DNA from: Terriglobia bacterium
GTDB taxonomy: Bacteria; Acidobacteriota; Terriglobia; Terriglobales; Acidobacteriaceae
Reading direction: 5' to 3'
NCBI GenBank assembly: GCA_020073185.1
Contig: JAIQFT010000018.1
Span: 1-64,000, forward strand
Length of the DNA: 64,000 nucleotides
Part shown: positions 27,088 to 33,802 of the stretch, piece after piece
Layout of the letters: every line of letters starts with the position of its first letter
How positions within the stretch are numbered: the first letter of the stretch is position 1
Notes under the pieces: model-generated
The model's input: only the letters and a program-made list of their open reading frames with translations
Told to the model about the DNA's origin: nothing
The model's database searches: none
Made by a program: the position numbers and the translations under genes

Positions 27088-27741
27088 ATGAAACCGCCGC
27101 CCCCGAAGAAACCCAAAATCCGCATAGCCGTGATTGAGCCGGACCCACTGCGCCTGGTCGGGTTCCGCTCTTTGTTTGATACCGAACCCGAATTTGAGCT
27201 GGTGTCGGTTCCCCTCGACAAAGTGGCCGCCGAACCGGACCTCGACCTGGTGATGCTGGGCAGCCACGGATCGCAGAACTTGTTCGACGTGATGGCCGGG
27301 CTGAAGGCGGCGCGTCCGGATTTTCGGCTGCTGGTGTGCGGCTCGGGCGCGGACGATGAGACCATTCTGAAGGCGCTGGCGGCGGGCGCGAAGGGCTACG
27401 TGGACGAGGCGGCGTCGCCGGAGGAGTTCGTGATGGCAATCCGCATCGTGAACCAGGGATCGGTGTGGGCGCCGCGGCGGGTGCTGTCCCTGTTTATCGA
27501 ACGCGTGACGACGTCTCCGGGGAGGATTTTTCCGGCGGGGCGCGTGACCTTTACCGACCGCGAAAAAGAGGTCTTGGAGATGCTGGTGGTGGGCCGTTCG
27601 AACAAGGAGATCGGCGCGGCCCTTGGGATTGAGGAGCGCACGGTCAAGGCGCACGTCGCCAAGCTGATGCGGAAGGTCGGCGTGCAGAACCGGATCGCGC
27701 TGTCGGTGCACGCGATCACGCATTCGCTGGTTACGAAATAG
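27088..27741 (+). CDS. NarL/FixJ (LuxR) family regulator with degenerate receiver
   Basis: The 217-residue protein has an N-terminal receiver-like domain (about 10-125) and a C-terminal LuxR helix-turn-helix (TDREKEVLEMLVVGRSNKEIGAALGIEERTVKAHVAKLMRKVGV). In normal receivers the third strand ends in the phosphorylated Asp (VLMD); here it reads DLVMLGSHG, so the Asp is missing. The lysine of strand five is also replaced (GAKGYVDEAA for GAKGYLLK). It therefore probably works without phosphorylation. The ATG at 27088 has an AAGGA ribosome site. No histidine kinase is adjacent. Confidence 0.88.
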   Translation: MKPPPPKKPKIRIAVIEPDPLRLVGFRSLFDTEPEFELVSVPLDKVAAEPDLDLVMLGSHGSQNLFDVMAGLKAARPDFRLLVCGSGADDETILKALAAGAKGYVDEAASPEEFVMAIRIVNQGSVWAPRRVLSLFIERVTTSPGRIFPAGRVTFTDREKEVLEMLVVGRSNKEIGAALGIEERTVKAHVAKLMRKVGVQNRIALSVHAITHSLVTK

Positions 27742-27752
27742 AAAACAATTCG

Positions 27753-27835
27753 ACCACGGATTTCCGCGGATGAGCACGGATCGGAACAAATGTTTTCATG
27801 ATCAATCCGTGAACATTCGTGGCGATTTGTGGTCA
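27753..27835. repeat. Dispersed imperfect palindrome (CACGGATT type)
   Basis: ACCACGGATTTCCGCGGATG at the left end is mirrored by ATTCGTGGCGATTTGTGGT at the right, about 20 of 29 positions matching as reverse complements. It occupies the space after the LuxR gene and looks like a non-coding repeat element. Confidence 0.6.
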
Positions 27836-27995
27836 TTCGTTTGGGGGCCTGGAGACGGCGTTACTTTTGGTCAAGGACTGGCGAGATTTGCGCGGTCCGG
27901 GGAATCGAAGCATACTGCGCTCACCTACCACAGAACCCTGGGAGAGCATTACCCCGGTAGCGGACGCACAAACCGCGTGCCGGGCCGAAAGGAAG

Positions 27996-28028
27996 CCGGG
28001 ATCGAACTGGGCCTCGATCCCGGTTTTT
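27996..28028 (+). terminator. Terminator-like hairpin in a gene-free gap
   Basis: A perfect 10-bp stem (CCGGGATCGA/TCGATCCCGG) with an 8-base loop and a following T-run (TTTTTA). It lies 255 bases after the LuxR stop codon and 120 before the SYLF gene, so it might end a small untranslated RNA or a long 3-prime extension. 27742-28149 has no gene I can support; a 127-codon frame there starts in the repeat and is rejected. Confidence 0.7.
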
Positions 28029-28149
28029 ATTTCCACACCTCCATCGATTTCCAAGAACCATGGACCTTTTTTTCGGCGCACCCACGACGTCAACACCGCA
28101 GGCCGCATCTCAGTATTAGTATGAAAAGGCGCGCCACGGAGAACCTGCC

Positions 28150-28884
28150 ATGAAGAAATTTCTCGTTGTTGTGCTACTGACAGTGTTTGCAAGTCTGAGC
28201 TGGGCGCAGGGCGACCGCGACAAGGTGATCGACCGGGTGGATGAAGCGGGCACGGTAATGAACGAAATCATGGGGGCGCCCGACAAGGGGATCCCAGAGG
28301 AAATCCTGGGCTCGGCGGAGTGCATTGCGGTGGTCCCGTCGATGCTGAAAGGCGGATTCGTGGTGGGTGCCGCCTATGGCAAGGGGTTGGCTAGCTGCAA
28401 AACGGCAAACGGCTGGAGCGCACCGGCCTTTTTCCGGGTGGAAGGCGGCAGCTTCGGCTTCCAGATCGGCGGCCAGGCGGTGGACCTGGTGATGGTGATC
28501 ATGAACGAGCGCGGCATGCGCGCGCTGCTGTCCAGCAAGTTCAAGCTGGGCGCGGACGCGTCGGTGGCGGCGGGGCCGGTGGGACGCCACGCCGAAGGCG
28601 CCACCGACTGGAAGATGCGGGCGCAGGTGCTGACCTATTCGCGGGCGCGCGGCGTGTTTGCCGGGATATCGCTGAACGGTGCGGTGATCAAGCAGGACCG
28701 CGACGACACGCGCGCGTTCTACGGTCGCATGGTGCCGTATCGCTCGCTGCTGAACGGGGCGCACCCGGCGCCGGCGGATGCGAATCCGTTTTTGGAGACG
28801 CTGCGGACTTACGCGCCGGTGAAAACGGCGGATATTCCCAAAGAAACGACCCCTGCGGCGGACAAGCAGGCGGAAAAACAGTAG
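28150..28884 (+). CDS. Lipid-binding SYLF (Ysc84) domain protein
   Basis: The 244-residue precursor has a signal peptide (KFLVVVLLTVFASLSWAQ) and a SYLF/YSC84 domain covering about residues 30-220: AGTVMNEIMGAPDKGIPEEILGSAECIAVVPSMLKGGFVVGAAYGKG, then FQIGGQAVDLVMVIMN and GPVGRHAEGATDWKMRAQVLTYSRARGVFAGISLNGAVI. The domain binds phosphoinositide or other anionic lipid in eukaryotes. In bacteria it is a periplasmic/outer-membrane-facing protein of unknown role. Followed after 18 bases by the convergent cytochrome gene. Confidence 0.9.
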   Translation: MKKFLVVVLLTVFASLSWAQGDRDKVIDRVDEAGTVMNEIMGAPDKGIPEEILGSAECIAVVPSMLKGGFVVGAAYGKGLASCKTANGWSAPAFFRVEGGSFGFQIGGQAVDLVMVIMNERGMRALLSSKFKLGADASVAAGPVGRHAEGATDWKMRAQVLTYSRARGVFAGISLNGAVIKQDRDDTRAFYGRMVPYRSLLNGAHPAPADANPFLETLRTYAPVKTADIPKETTPAADKQAEKQ

Positions 28885-28902
28885 TTAGCAGTAGCTCCTA
28901 CG

Positions 28903-29466
28903 TCAGTGCTTGTGCTCCGGGCCTTCTTGCGACTGCTTGTGCTCGTGCGACCCGGCAGCCGCACCGTGTTCGGCGTGCTGGTGCTCCTCTTCTGATTCCT
29001 TATAAATCGGCGGCGCGCCCAGCGATCCTTTGGGGGGCAGGTGGCGGAGGAAGCGGATGATGGCCCACTGCTCGTTGTCGTCGAGGATGCCGTTCCAGCC
29101 GGGCATGCCGGTAAAGCGGATGCCGTTCTGAATAATCCATTTCAATTGGCCGTCGGAGTAAGCCTGCACGCTCTTATCGCCCAGGTCGGCGACGGGCGGC
29201 GACAGCAGGTCGGCAAAGGGGACGCCGGTGTTGTGGCCGTCCAGGCCGTGGCAAATCTGGCAGTGATGCTGGAAGTGCTCAGCGCCGGTCTTCTGGGTGT
29301 CGGGCGTATCGGATAGCGGGTTCTTCCAGTCATTGCCACCGATGCTTTCCTTCTTGATCTCCCTGACTAGGGCGGCCTCGGCGCTGCCGGGGGCCTTGGC
29401 GCGGCAGGCGGCGAGAAGGCCCCCGGCGACGAGTGCAAGCATGATCAGCGCGCGGTTGAATTTCAT
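28903..29466 (-). CDS. Monoheme cytochrome c lipoprotein
   Basis: The 187-residue precursor has a lipobox (GGLLAAC at about residues 15-21), one CQICH heme site at about residue 69-73 and an FTGMPGW loop with the methionine ligand, so a class I cytochrome c. The C-terminus is a long His/Glu-rich tail (HQHAEHGAAAGSHEHK), likely metal-binding or a flexible end. Probably an electron carrier anchored on the periplasmic side of a membrane. No oxidase genes adjoin it. Confidence 0.9.
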   Translation of the reverse strand: MKFNRALIMLALVAGGLLAACRAKAPGSAEAALVREIKKESIGGNDWKNPLSDTPDTQKTGAEHFQHHCQICHGLDGHNTGVPFADLLSPPVADLGDKSVQAYSDGQLKWIIQNGIRFTGMPGWNGILDDNEQWAIIRFLRHLPPKGSLGAPPIYKESEEEHQHAEHGAAAGSHEHKQSQEGPEHKH

Positions 29467-29593
29467 CCCATCCTCTGAGCGGAGATGATAACCGGTCAGG
29501 GGAAAGGTTGACGAGCGGCGTGGGCGGATAGTGGGTGGCTGGTGGTCGGTTTGACAGCTGAAATTGCGGGTGCTAGCGTCCGGTCAGCTTCGA

Positions 29594-30493
29594 ATGCGGC
29601 ATCGACTTGAGTATGCGCTGGTCTGGCCCGTGGTGAAGATGCTGGGGCTATTGCCGCGTCCGCTGGCGCGCGCGGCGGCGATCCTGCTGGCCGGGGCGGT
29701 ATATCACCTGCACCGGCGATTGCGGCGCGTGGGTGTGCGCAACCTGGAATTGGCGTATCCGCAGATGTCGCGGCGGGCGCGGCGGCGGATCGTGCGCGGG
29801 GTGTTTGTGTCGCTGGGACGGCAACTGGCGGAGTTTTGCCAGTTCCCACGCTATACCCGGGAAACCGTCTCGCAGGTGGCGGTGTACGAGGGCTTCGAAA
29901 ATTTCGACGCGGCGTTGCGTCGCGGCAAGGGCGTGCTGTTCCTGACGGCCCACCTGGGAGGATGGGAGGTTGGGTCGTTCGTTCATTCGATTCACGGGCA
30001 CAGGCTGCAGATCGTGGTGCGCGCGCTGGATAATCCCTACCTCGACCGGATGGTGGAGCGGTATCGCACGCTGCACGGCAACTCGACGTTCGAGAAACAG
30101 GATTTTGCGCGCGGGCTGATCTCGGCGATGCGCGCGGGCGAGACGGTCGGGCTGCTGATGGACCAGAACATGACGCCGCCGGCGGGAGTGTTCGTGGATT
30201 TCTTCGGCATCAAGGCGTGCACGGCGAGCGGAACTGCACGGGTAGCGCTGCGGACGGACGCGTCGGTGGTCCCGGCGTTTACCATTTGGGACGCCACCCT
30301 GCGAAAGTACCGGATTACGTTTGGGCCGCCGCTGACGCTGCCGCGCACCGGCGATGATGAGCGCGACGTGGTGCAGGCGACGCAGTTATTCACCAGCGTG
30401 ATCGAGGAGTACGTGCGGAAAAACCCTGATCAGTGGCTGTGGGTGCACCGCCGATGGAAGACGAGGCCGGAAGGGGAAGCGTCACGGTACTAG
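29594..30493 (+). CDS. LpxL/HtrB-family lysophospholipid/lipid A acyltransferase
   Basis: The 299-residue inner-membrane enzyme should add a secondary acyl chain to lipid A (or act on a related lysolipid). The N-terminal helix and VYHLHRRLRRVGVRNLELAYPQMSRRARRRIVRGVF are typical. The catalytic H-x4-E is TAHLGGWE, and later LLMDQNMTP and PDQWLWVHRRWKTRP match the family's other blocks. It lies 31 bases ahead of lpxD on the same strand. ATG at 29594 is taken instead of the in-frame start at 29564 because it gives the normal N-terminus. Confidence 0.9.
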   Translation: MRHRLEYALVWPVVKMLGLLPRPLARAAAILLAGAVYHLHRRLRRVGVRNLELAYPQMSRRARRRIVRGVFVSLGRQLAEFCQFPRYTRETVSQVAVYEGFENFDAALRRGKGVLFLTAHLGGWEVGSFVHSIHGHRLQIVVRALDNPYLDRMVERYRTLHGNSTFEKQDFARGLISAMRAGETVGLLMDQNMTPPAGVFVDFFGIKACTASGTARVALRTDASVVPAFTIWDATLRKYRITFGPPLTLPRTGDDERDVVQATQLFTSVIEEYVRKNPDQWLWVHRRWKTRPEGEASRY

Positions 30494-30520
30494 TTGCGAG
30501 TTCCGAGTTGCGAGCAAACT
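30491..30520. repeat. GAGTTGCGAGTTCC word repeat
   Basis: AGTTGCGAGTTCCGAGTTGCGAG repeats the 7-8 base word AGTTGCG in the acyltransferase-lpxD gap. Confidence 0.5.
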
Positions 30521-30524
30521 AAAG

Positions 30525-31547
30525 ATGAGGCTCAGCGAAATCGCAAAGCACGTTGGCGGGCGGGTGGTGGGTGGCGACGTCGAGGCCGGCGGCGTCGCGA
30601 GCATCGAGTCGGCGACGGCGAGGGAGGTCGTTTTTGTCGAAAGTGAGAAGCATTTGGCGGCAGCGCTGGCATCGAAAGCAGCGGCGGTGATTGCGGGGGA
30701 GTTTGCTGACGTAGCGACCACTGAGACGCCGAGATCACCGAGAATCCCCGAGAAACGACATTCCAAGCCGCTCATCATTGCGAAGCAGCCGCGGCTGGCG
30801 TTTGCGCGGGCGGCGGAGTTGTTGTGTCCGGGAAGAGAGGCGGGAACGGGGGTTCATGCGACCGCAGTCGTGCATGAGAGTGCGCGGCTGGGCAAGGGAG
30901 TGTCGGTCGGGGTGCTGGCGGTGCTGTCGGAGAATGTCATCATTGGTGACAAGAGCGCGATTGGGTCGGGAACCTTGGTCGGCGCAGGCGTGCGCATCGG
31001 TGCCGATTGCGACATCAAATCGAATGTTAGCATTTATCCGGGCACGACCATCGGCGACCGCGTAATTGTTCACGCTGGGGCGGTGCTGGGAAGCGACGGA
31101 TTTGGTTTCGTACGCGATGAGCACACGGGGCGATACGCGAAGTTTCCGCAGGTGGGCAGGCTGGAGATCGGGGACGAGGTCGAAATCGGCGCCAACAGCA
31201 CGGTAGACCGGGGCGCGCTGGACGCGACGGTAATCGGGCGCGGAACGAAGCTGGACAACCTGGTGCATGTCGGACATAACGTGCGCATCGGCGAGAACGT
31301 GGTGATCGCCGCGCAGACGGGGATTTCAGGCAGCTCGGTGATCGAAGACGGCGCGGTGATCGCGGGGCAGGTGGGCATCGCCGACCACGTTACCATCCAG
31401 AGCGGCGCGATTCTGGGCGCGCAATGCGGAGTGCCCAGCGGGAAGGTGATACGCGGGAAAGGTACCTTGTTCTGGGGAACGCCGGCGCGGCCGATCAAGC
31501 AGTATTTGAAGGAACTGGCGGTGTTGGCGAGGCTGGCGAAGAAGTAG
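30525..31547 (+). CDS. lpxD: UDP-3-O-acylglucosamine N-acyltransferase LpxD
   Basis: LpxD adds the amide-linked 3-hydroxyacyl chain to UDP-3-O-acylglucosamine in lipid A synthesis. The 340-residue product has the N-terminal uridine-binding domain (about 1-100) and a left-handed beta-helix of hexapeptide repeats (about 105-305), with the catalytic histidine in LDNLVHVGHNVRIG, GSDGFGFVRDEHTGRYAKFPQVG and the C-terminal helices (RPIKQYLKELAVL). Residues about 61-80 (ADVATTETPRSPRIPEKRHS) are an extra loop whose DNA looks like a CACTGAGACGCCGAGA dispersed repeat inserted in frame. Confidence 0.94.
   Translation: MRLSEIAKHVGGRVVGGDVEAGGVASIESATAREVVFVESEKHLAAALASKAAAVIAGEFADVATTETPRSPRIPEKRHSKPLIIAKQPRLAFARAAELLCPGREAGTGVHATAVVHESARLGKGVSVGVLAVLSENVIIGDKSAIGSGTLVGAGVRIGADCDIKSNVSIYPGTTIGDRVIVHAGAVLGSDGFGFVRDEHTGRYAKFPQVGRLEIGDEVEIGANSTVDRGALDATVIGRGTKLDNLVHVGHNVRIGENVVIAAQTGISGSSVIEDGAVIAGQVGIADHVTIQSGAILGAQCGVPSGKVIRGKGTLFWGTPARPIKQYLKELAVLARLAKK
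30717..30752 (+). repeat. Dispersed-repeat sequence inside lpxD
   Basis: ACCACTGAGACGCCGAGA followed by CACCGAGAATCCCCGAG has the same purine-rich CCAC-GAGA-CACCGAGA wording as the intergenic palindromes at 317-356, 2183-2215 and 62187-62300. It is translated within LpxD without breaking the frame. Confidence 0.55.
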
Positions 31548-31593
31548 TTGGGAGTGAGTAGCGAGGAGCTGGAGCCCTGCGCATTTTGGGCGC

Positions 31594-32229
31594 ATGTGGT
31601 TCATCGACATGCCGATCGTTGTCATTGGCGGACATTCGCGGAGTGTGGGCAAAACCAGCGTGGTGGCGGGGCTGATTGCCGCCATGCCGGAGCGGCACTG
31701 GACTGCTGTCAAGATCACGCAGTACGGGCACGGGATCTGCTCGGCGAATGGAGAGCGGTGCGATTGCGCCTCCGACGAGCACTCGTGGGAGATCACGGAA
31801 GAGCGCGACCGGTCGGGGGAGAGTGACACTTCGCACTTCCTGGTGGCGGGAGCGGAGCGCTCACTGTGGGTGCGGACGCAGCAGGGAAACCTGGCGGAAG
31901 CGATGCCGGCGCTGCGCAAGCAAATTGCGGGCGCGGAGAACGTGATTGTCGAGTCCAACAGCGTGATGAAGTTTCTGCGCCCGGACTTGTATATGACCGT
32001 GCTCGATTACGGTACGGCAGATTTCAAGGCAACGGCGCGGGAGTACCTGGATTTGGCATCGGCGGTGATTCTGCATGATGGGCCGCCGGATGCGCTCCCG
32101 GCATGGAGCGGGGTGTCGTTGAAGCTGATCCAAGGGAAGCCGGTGTTCCGGGTGCGTCCGCCGCAGTATGTGAACGAGCAGATCGTTTCGTTTGTGCGGG
32201 AGAGGCTGGGGACGGTGCGGCATTCATGA
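31594..32229 (+). CDS. P-loop NTPase, MobB-like
   Basis: The 211-residue protein starts with a strand and P-loop VVIGGHSRSVGKTSVVAGLIAAM (GxxxxGKTS), like MobB, which binds GTP and aids molybdenum-cofactor guanylation, and like other SIMIBI-class NTPases. Other features: WTAVKITQYGHG, a cysteine pair region (ICSANGERCDCAS) and IVESNSVMKFLRPD where MobB-type proteins have VEG(F). It lies between lpxD and a RibD-like gene on the same strand, without other molybdopterin genes, so the MobB role is doubtful. Confidence 0.62.
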   Translation: MWFIDMPIVVIGGHSRSVGKTSVVAGLIAAMPERHWTAVKITQYGHGICSANGERCDCASDEHSWEITEERDRSGESDTSHFLVAGAERSLWVRTQQGNLAEAMPALRKQIAGAENVIVESNSVMKFLRPDLYMTVLDYGTADFKATAREYLDLASAVILHDGPPDALPAWSGVSLKLIQGKPVFRVRPPQYVNEQIVSFVRERLGTVRHS

Positions 32230-32373
32230 TTCAGAAACTGGGCGCTGGGTGACATCTACAGACTTCTGCCTTGATCAGTACGTCAGATTTGTCTCGCTCG
32301 GACAACTTCAGGACTGACAAAGCGAGACTGACACGACGAAACGCCGCACTTAGGGGCAACGTACAATTCCGTC

Positions 32374-33240
32374 ATGCGCAAGTTTGAGGTGCTGTTCGAC
32401 GAGGGCGAGGCGTCGCCGGTGGAGGATGCGGCGTACGGGCCGTACGGACGGCTGGGATTTCCGCCGGTGCCGGCGGGCAGGCCATGGATTTTCTCCAACT
32501 TCGTGCAGTCGCTGGACGGGATTGTGTCGTTCAAGGGCAAGCACGCGGCCGGCGCGGACATCTCGCGCTCGCAAGAAGACCGCTGGCTGATGGACCTGCT
32601 GCGGGCGCACGCCGACGCGGTGCTGATCGGGGTCAATACTCTGCGAGACGAAACCGAGCTCGGGGAGCGGCCGCGTGGGCCGGTGTTCCGCATCATGGAC
32701 CCGGAGTTGTGCCGGCTGCGGCAGAAGCTGGGGAAGCGGCGAGAGATGAACATCTTGGTCACCGGCGCGGCCACGCTGGATTTGTCGGCATTCCGGGTGT
32801 TCGATGGCGAGCTAGTGGACGCGGTGGTGGTGACCACAAATGCCGGGGCGAAGCGTTTGGCGGAGAAGCGCAGCCATCCGCACCTGAAGGTGATCGCCTC
32901 GGGCGGGGAGAGGTACGTGGACTTGCGCGAGACCGCCGGTCGGCTTCGGCGGGAGCTGGGTATCGAGTACCTGCTGTGCGAAGGCGGGCCGACGTTGTAC
33001 GGATACCTGTCGCGCGCGGGGCTGGTGGACGAGAAGTTTGTGACCGTGTCGCCGGTGGAGGTCGGACAACTGACGCCGCCGGAACAGGAGAGATCGGTGG
33101 CGGATGAACGCAGCCCGTCACCGTATCGTCCCACGACATTCAACGCGCCCGGGTTTACCGTGGATAATGCGCCGTGGTGGAAGTGGGTGAGCTGCCGGAA
33201 GGTGGGGGAGCACCAGTTTTCGAGATACAGAAGGAAGTAG
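32374..33240 (+). CDS. RibD C-terminal-domain (DHFR-like) reductase
   Basis: This 288-residue protein matches the NADPH-dependent reductase half of RibD: WIFSNFVQSLDGIVSFKGK (substrate strand), DRWLMDLLRAHADAVLIGVNTLRDE, then LGIEYLLCEGGPTLYGYLSRAGLVDEKFVTVSPV near the end. The deaminase half is absent. Free-standing members reduce pyrimidine or pterin-like substrates; it could serve riboflavin synthesis or be a relative with another substrate. No rib genes adjoin it. Confidence 0.86.
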   Translation: MRKFEVLFDEGEASPVEDAAYGPYGRLGFPPVPAGRPWIFSNFVQSLDGIVSFKGKHAAGADISRSQEDRWLMDLLRAHADAVLIGVNTLRDETELGERPRGPVFRIMDPELCRLRQKLGKRREMNILVTGAATLDLSAFRVFDGELVDAVVVTTNAGAKRLAEKRSHPHLKVIASGGERYVDLRETAGRLRRELGIEYLLCEGGPTLYGYLSRAGLVDEKFVTVSPVEVGQLTPPEQERSVADERSPSPYRPTTFNAPGFTVDNAPWWKWVSCRKVGEHQFSRYRRK

Positions 33241-33310
33241 TTGCCAGTTTCTGGTTGCCAGTGACCGTCTCCAAAGCCGGCGCAGGAATCCGTTTGCAAG
33301 TGCCAGTTCG
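33239..33310. repeat. TTGCCAGT word repeat
   Basis: AGTTGCCAGTTTCTGGTTGCCAGTGACC and a later CAAGTGCCAGTTCG repeat the word TGCCAGT in the gap after the RibD-like gene. Confidence 0.45.
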
Positions 33311-33322
33311 TAACCGTAGCGC

Positions 33323-33430
33323 TTACAAGCCGGCGCTGCGCAAGCGGTCCAGATTAATCTGCTCGGAGCGGCGGCGGAATAGATAACGCGCCACCAGAAG
33401 CCCGATCCAGAAATAAATCATTCGCCACAT
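33323..33430 (-). CDS. 35-residue membrane mini-protein
   Basis: An ATG at 33430 preceded by a strong ribosome site (AAGGAGA, 6-7 bases away) opens a short frame: MWRMIYFWIGLLVARYLFRRR and a polar tail ending RSAGL. One membrane helix with a positive cytoplasmic end is clear. The open frame extends further upstream, but only as low-complexity basic sequence. No family is recognised. The rest of 33241-33802 holds repeats, a GC hairpin at 33477-33494, a tRNA-like relic and a terminator. Confidence 0.5.
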   Translation of the reverse strand: MWRMIYFWIGLLVARYLFRRRSEQINLDRLRSAGL

Positions 33431-33671
33431 AACCGCTCTCCTTGCGAAGCGCTCCACCGTCCTTGGACGGGCGCGACCCGGCAGGATTGCCGGGCCGCGT
33501 CCATTTGGCCCTCGAGAGACGATGCCAGTCTCCAACTGCCGCGAAGGTATCGCGGCCACGGGACGCGGTAAAGATAGCGAGCGTAATCGCGTGGGAGTTA
33601 CCTTTGTTTGTGGGCGGAGTCTCGATGGGCCGGCCTTCCAGTTCATCGGCGTTTCCTTTATTTCAACGGCA

Positions 33672-33749
33672 GCGCGGCGGGCAGGGCTCGAACGCGGGGA
33701 CCTGAGTTACCGGCCTACCGCAACCCTGATCAACTGGGCGAGCTACATA
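33672..33749 (-). other. tRNA-like relic
   Basis: On the minus strand the stretch reads like a tRNA: GTAGCTC...CAGTTGATCAG (D arm), a CGGTAAC loop, CAGGTC and GCGTTCGAGCCC (T-loop TTCGAG). But the acceptor ends do not pair, the T stem is mismatched and the base before the presumed anticodon GGT is C instead of T. It is best seen as a decayed tRNA or chance likeness, not a working gene. Confidence 0.3.
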
Positions 33750-33750
33750 A

Positions 33751-33776
33751 GAAAAAAGCCCCGGCGCCGGGGCTCT
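33751..33776 (-). terminator. Rho-independent terminator of the lipoprotein gene
   Basis: The perfect palindrome AGCCCCGGCGCCGGGGCT (33757-33774) is followed on the minus strand by TTTTTTC. It lies about 27 bases after the stop codon of the large lipoprotein gene. Confidence 0.88.
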
Positions 33777-33802
33777 TTCTACGGGCCGCGATCTGGCAGC
33801 GA

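Noticed and set aside
27770-28153. 127-codon frame before the SYLF gene
   Set aside because: It starts in a dispersed palindrome and runs through a terminator hairpin; composition is not protein-like.
33672-33749. Functional tRNA-Thr
   Set aside because: Acceptor and T stems do not pair and the position before the anticodon is not T; kept only as a relic.
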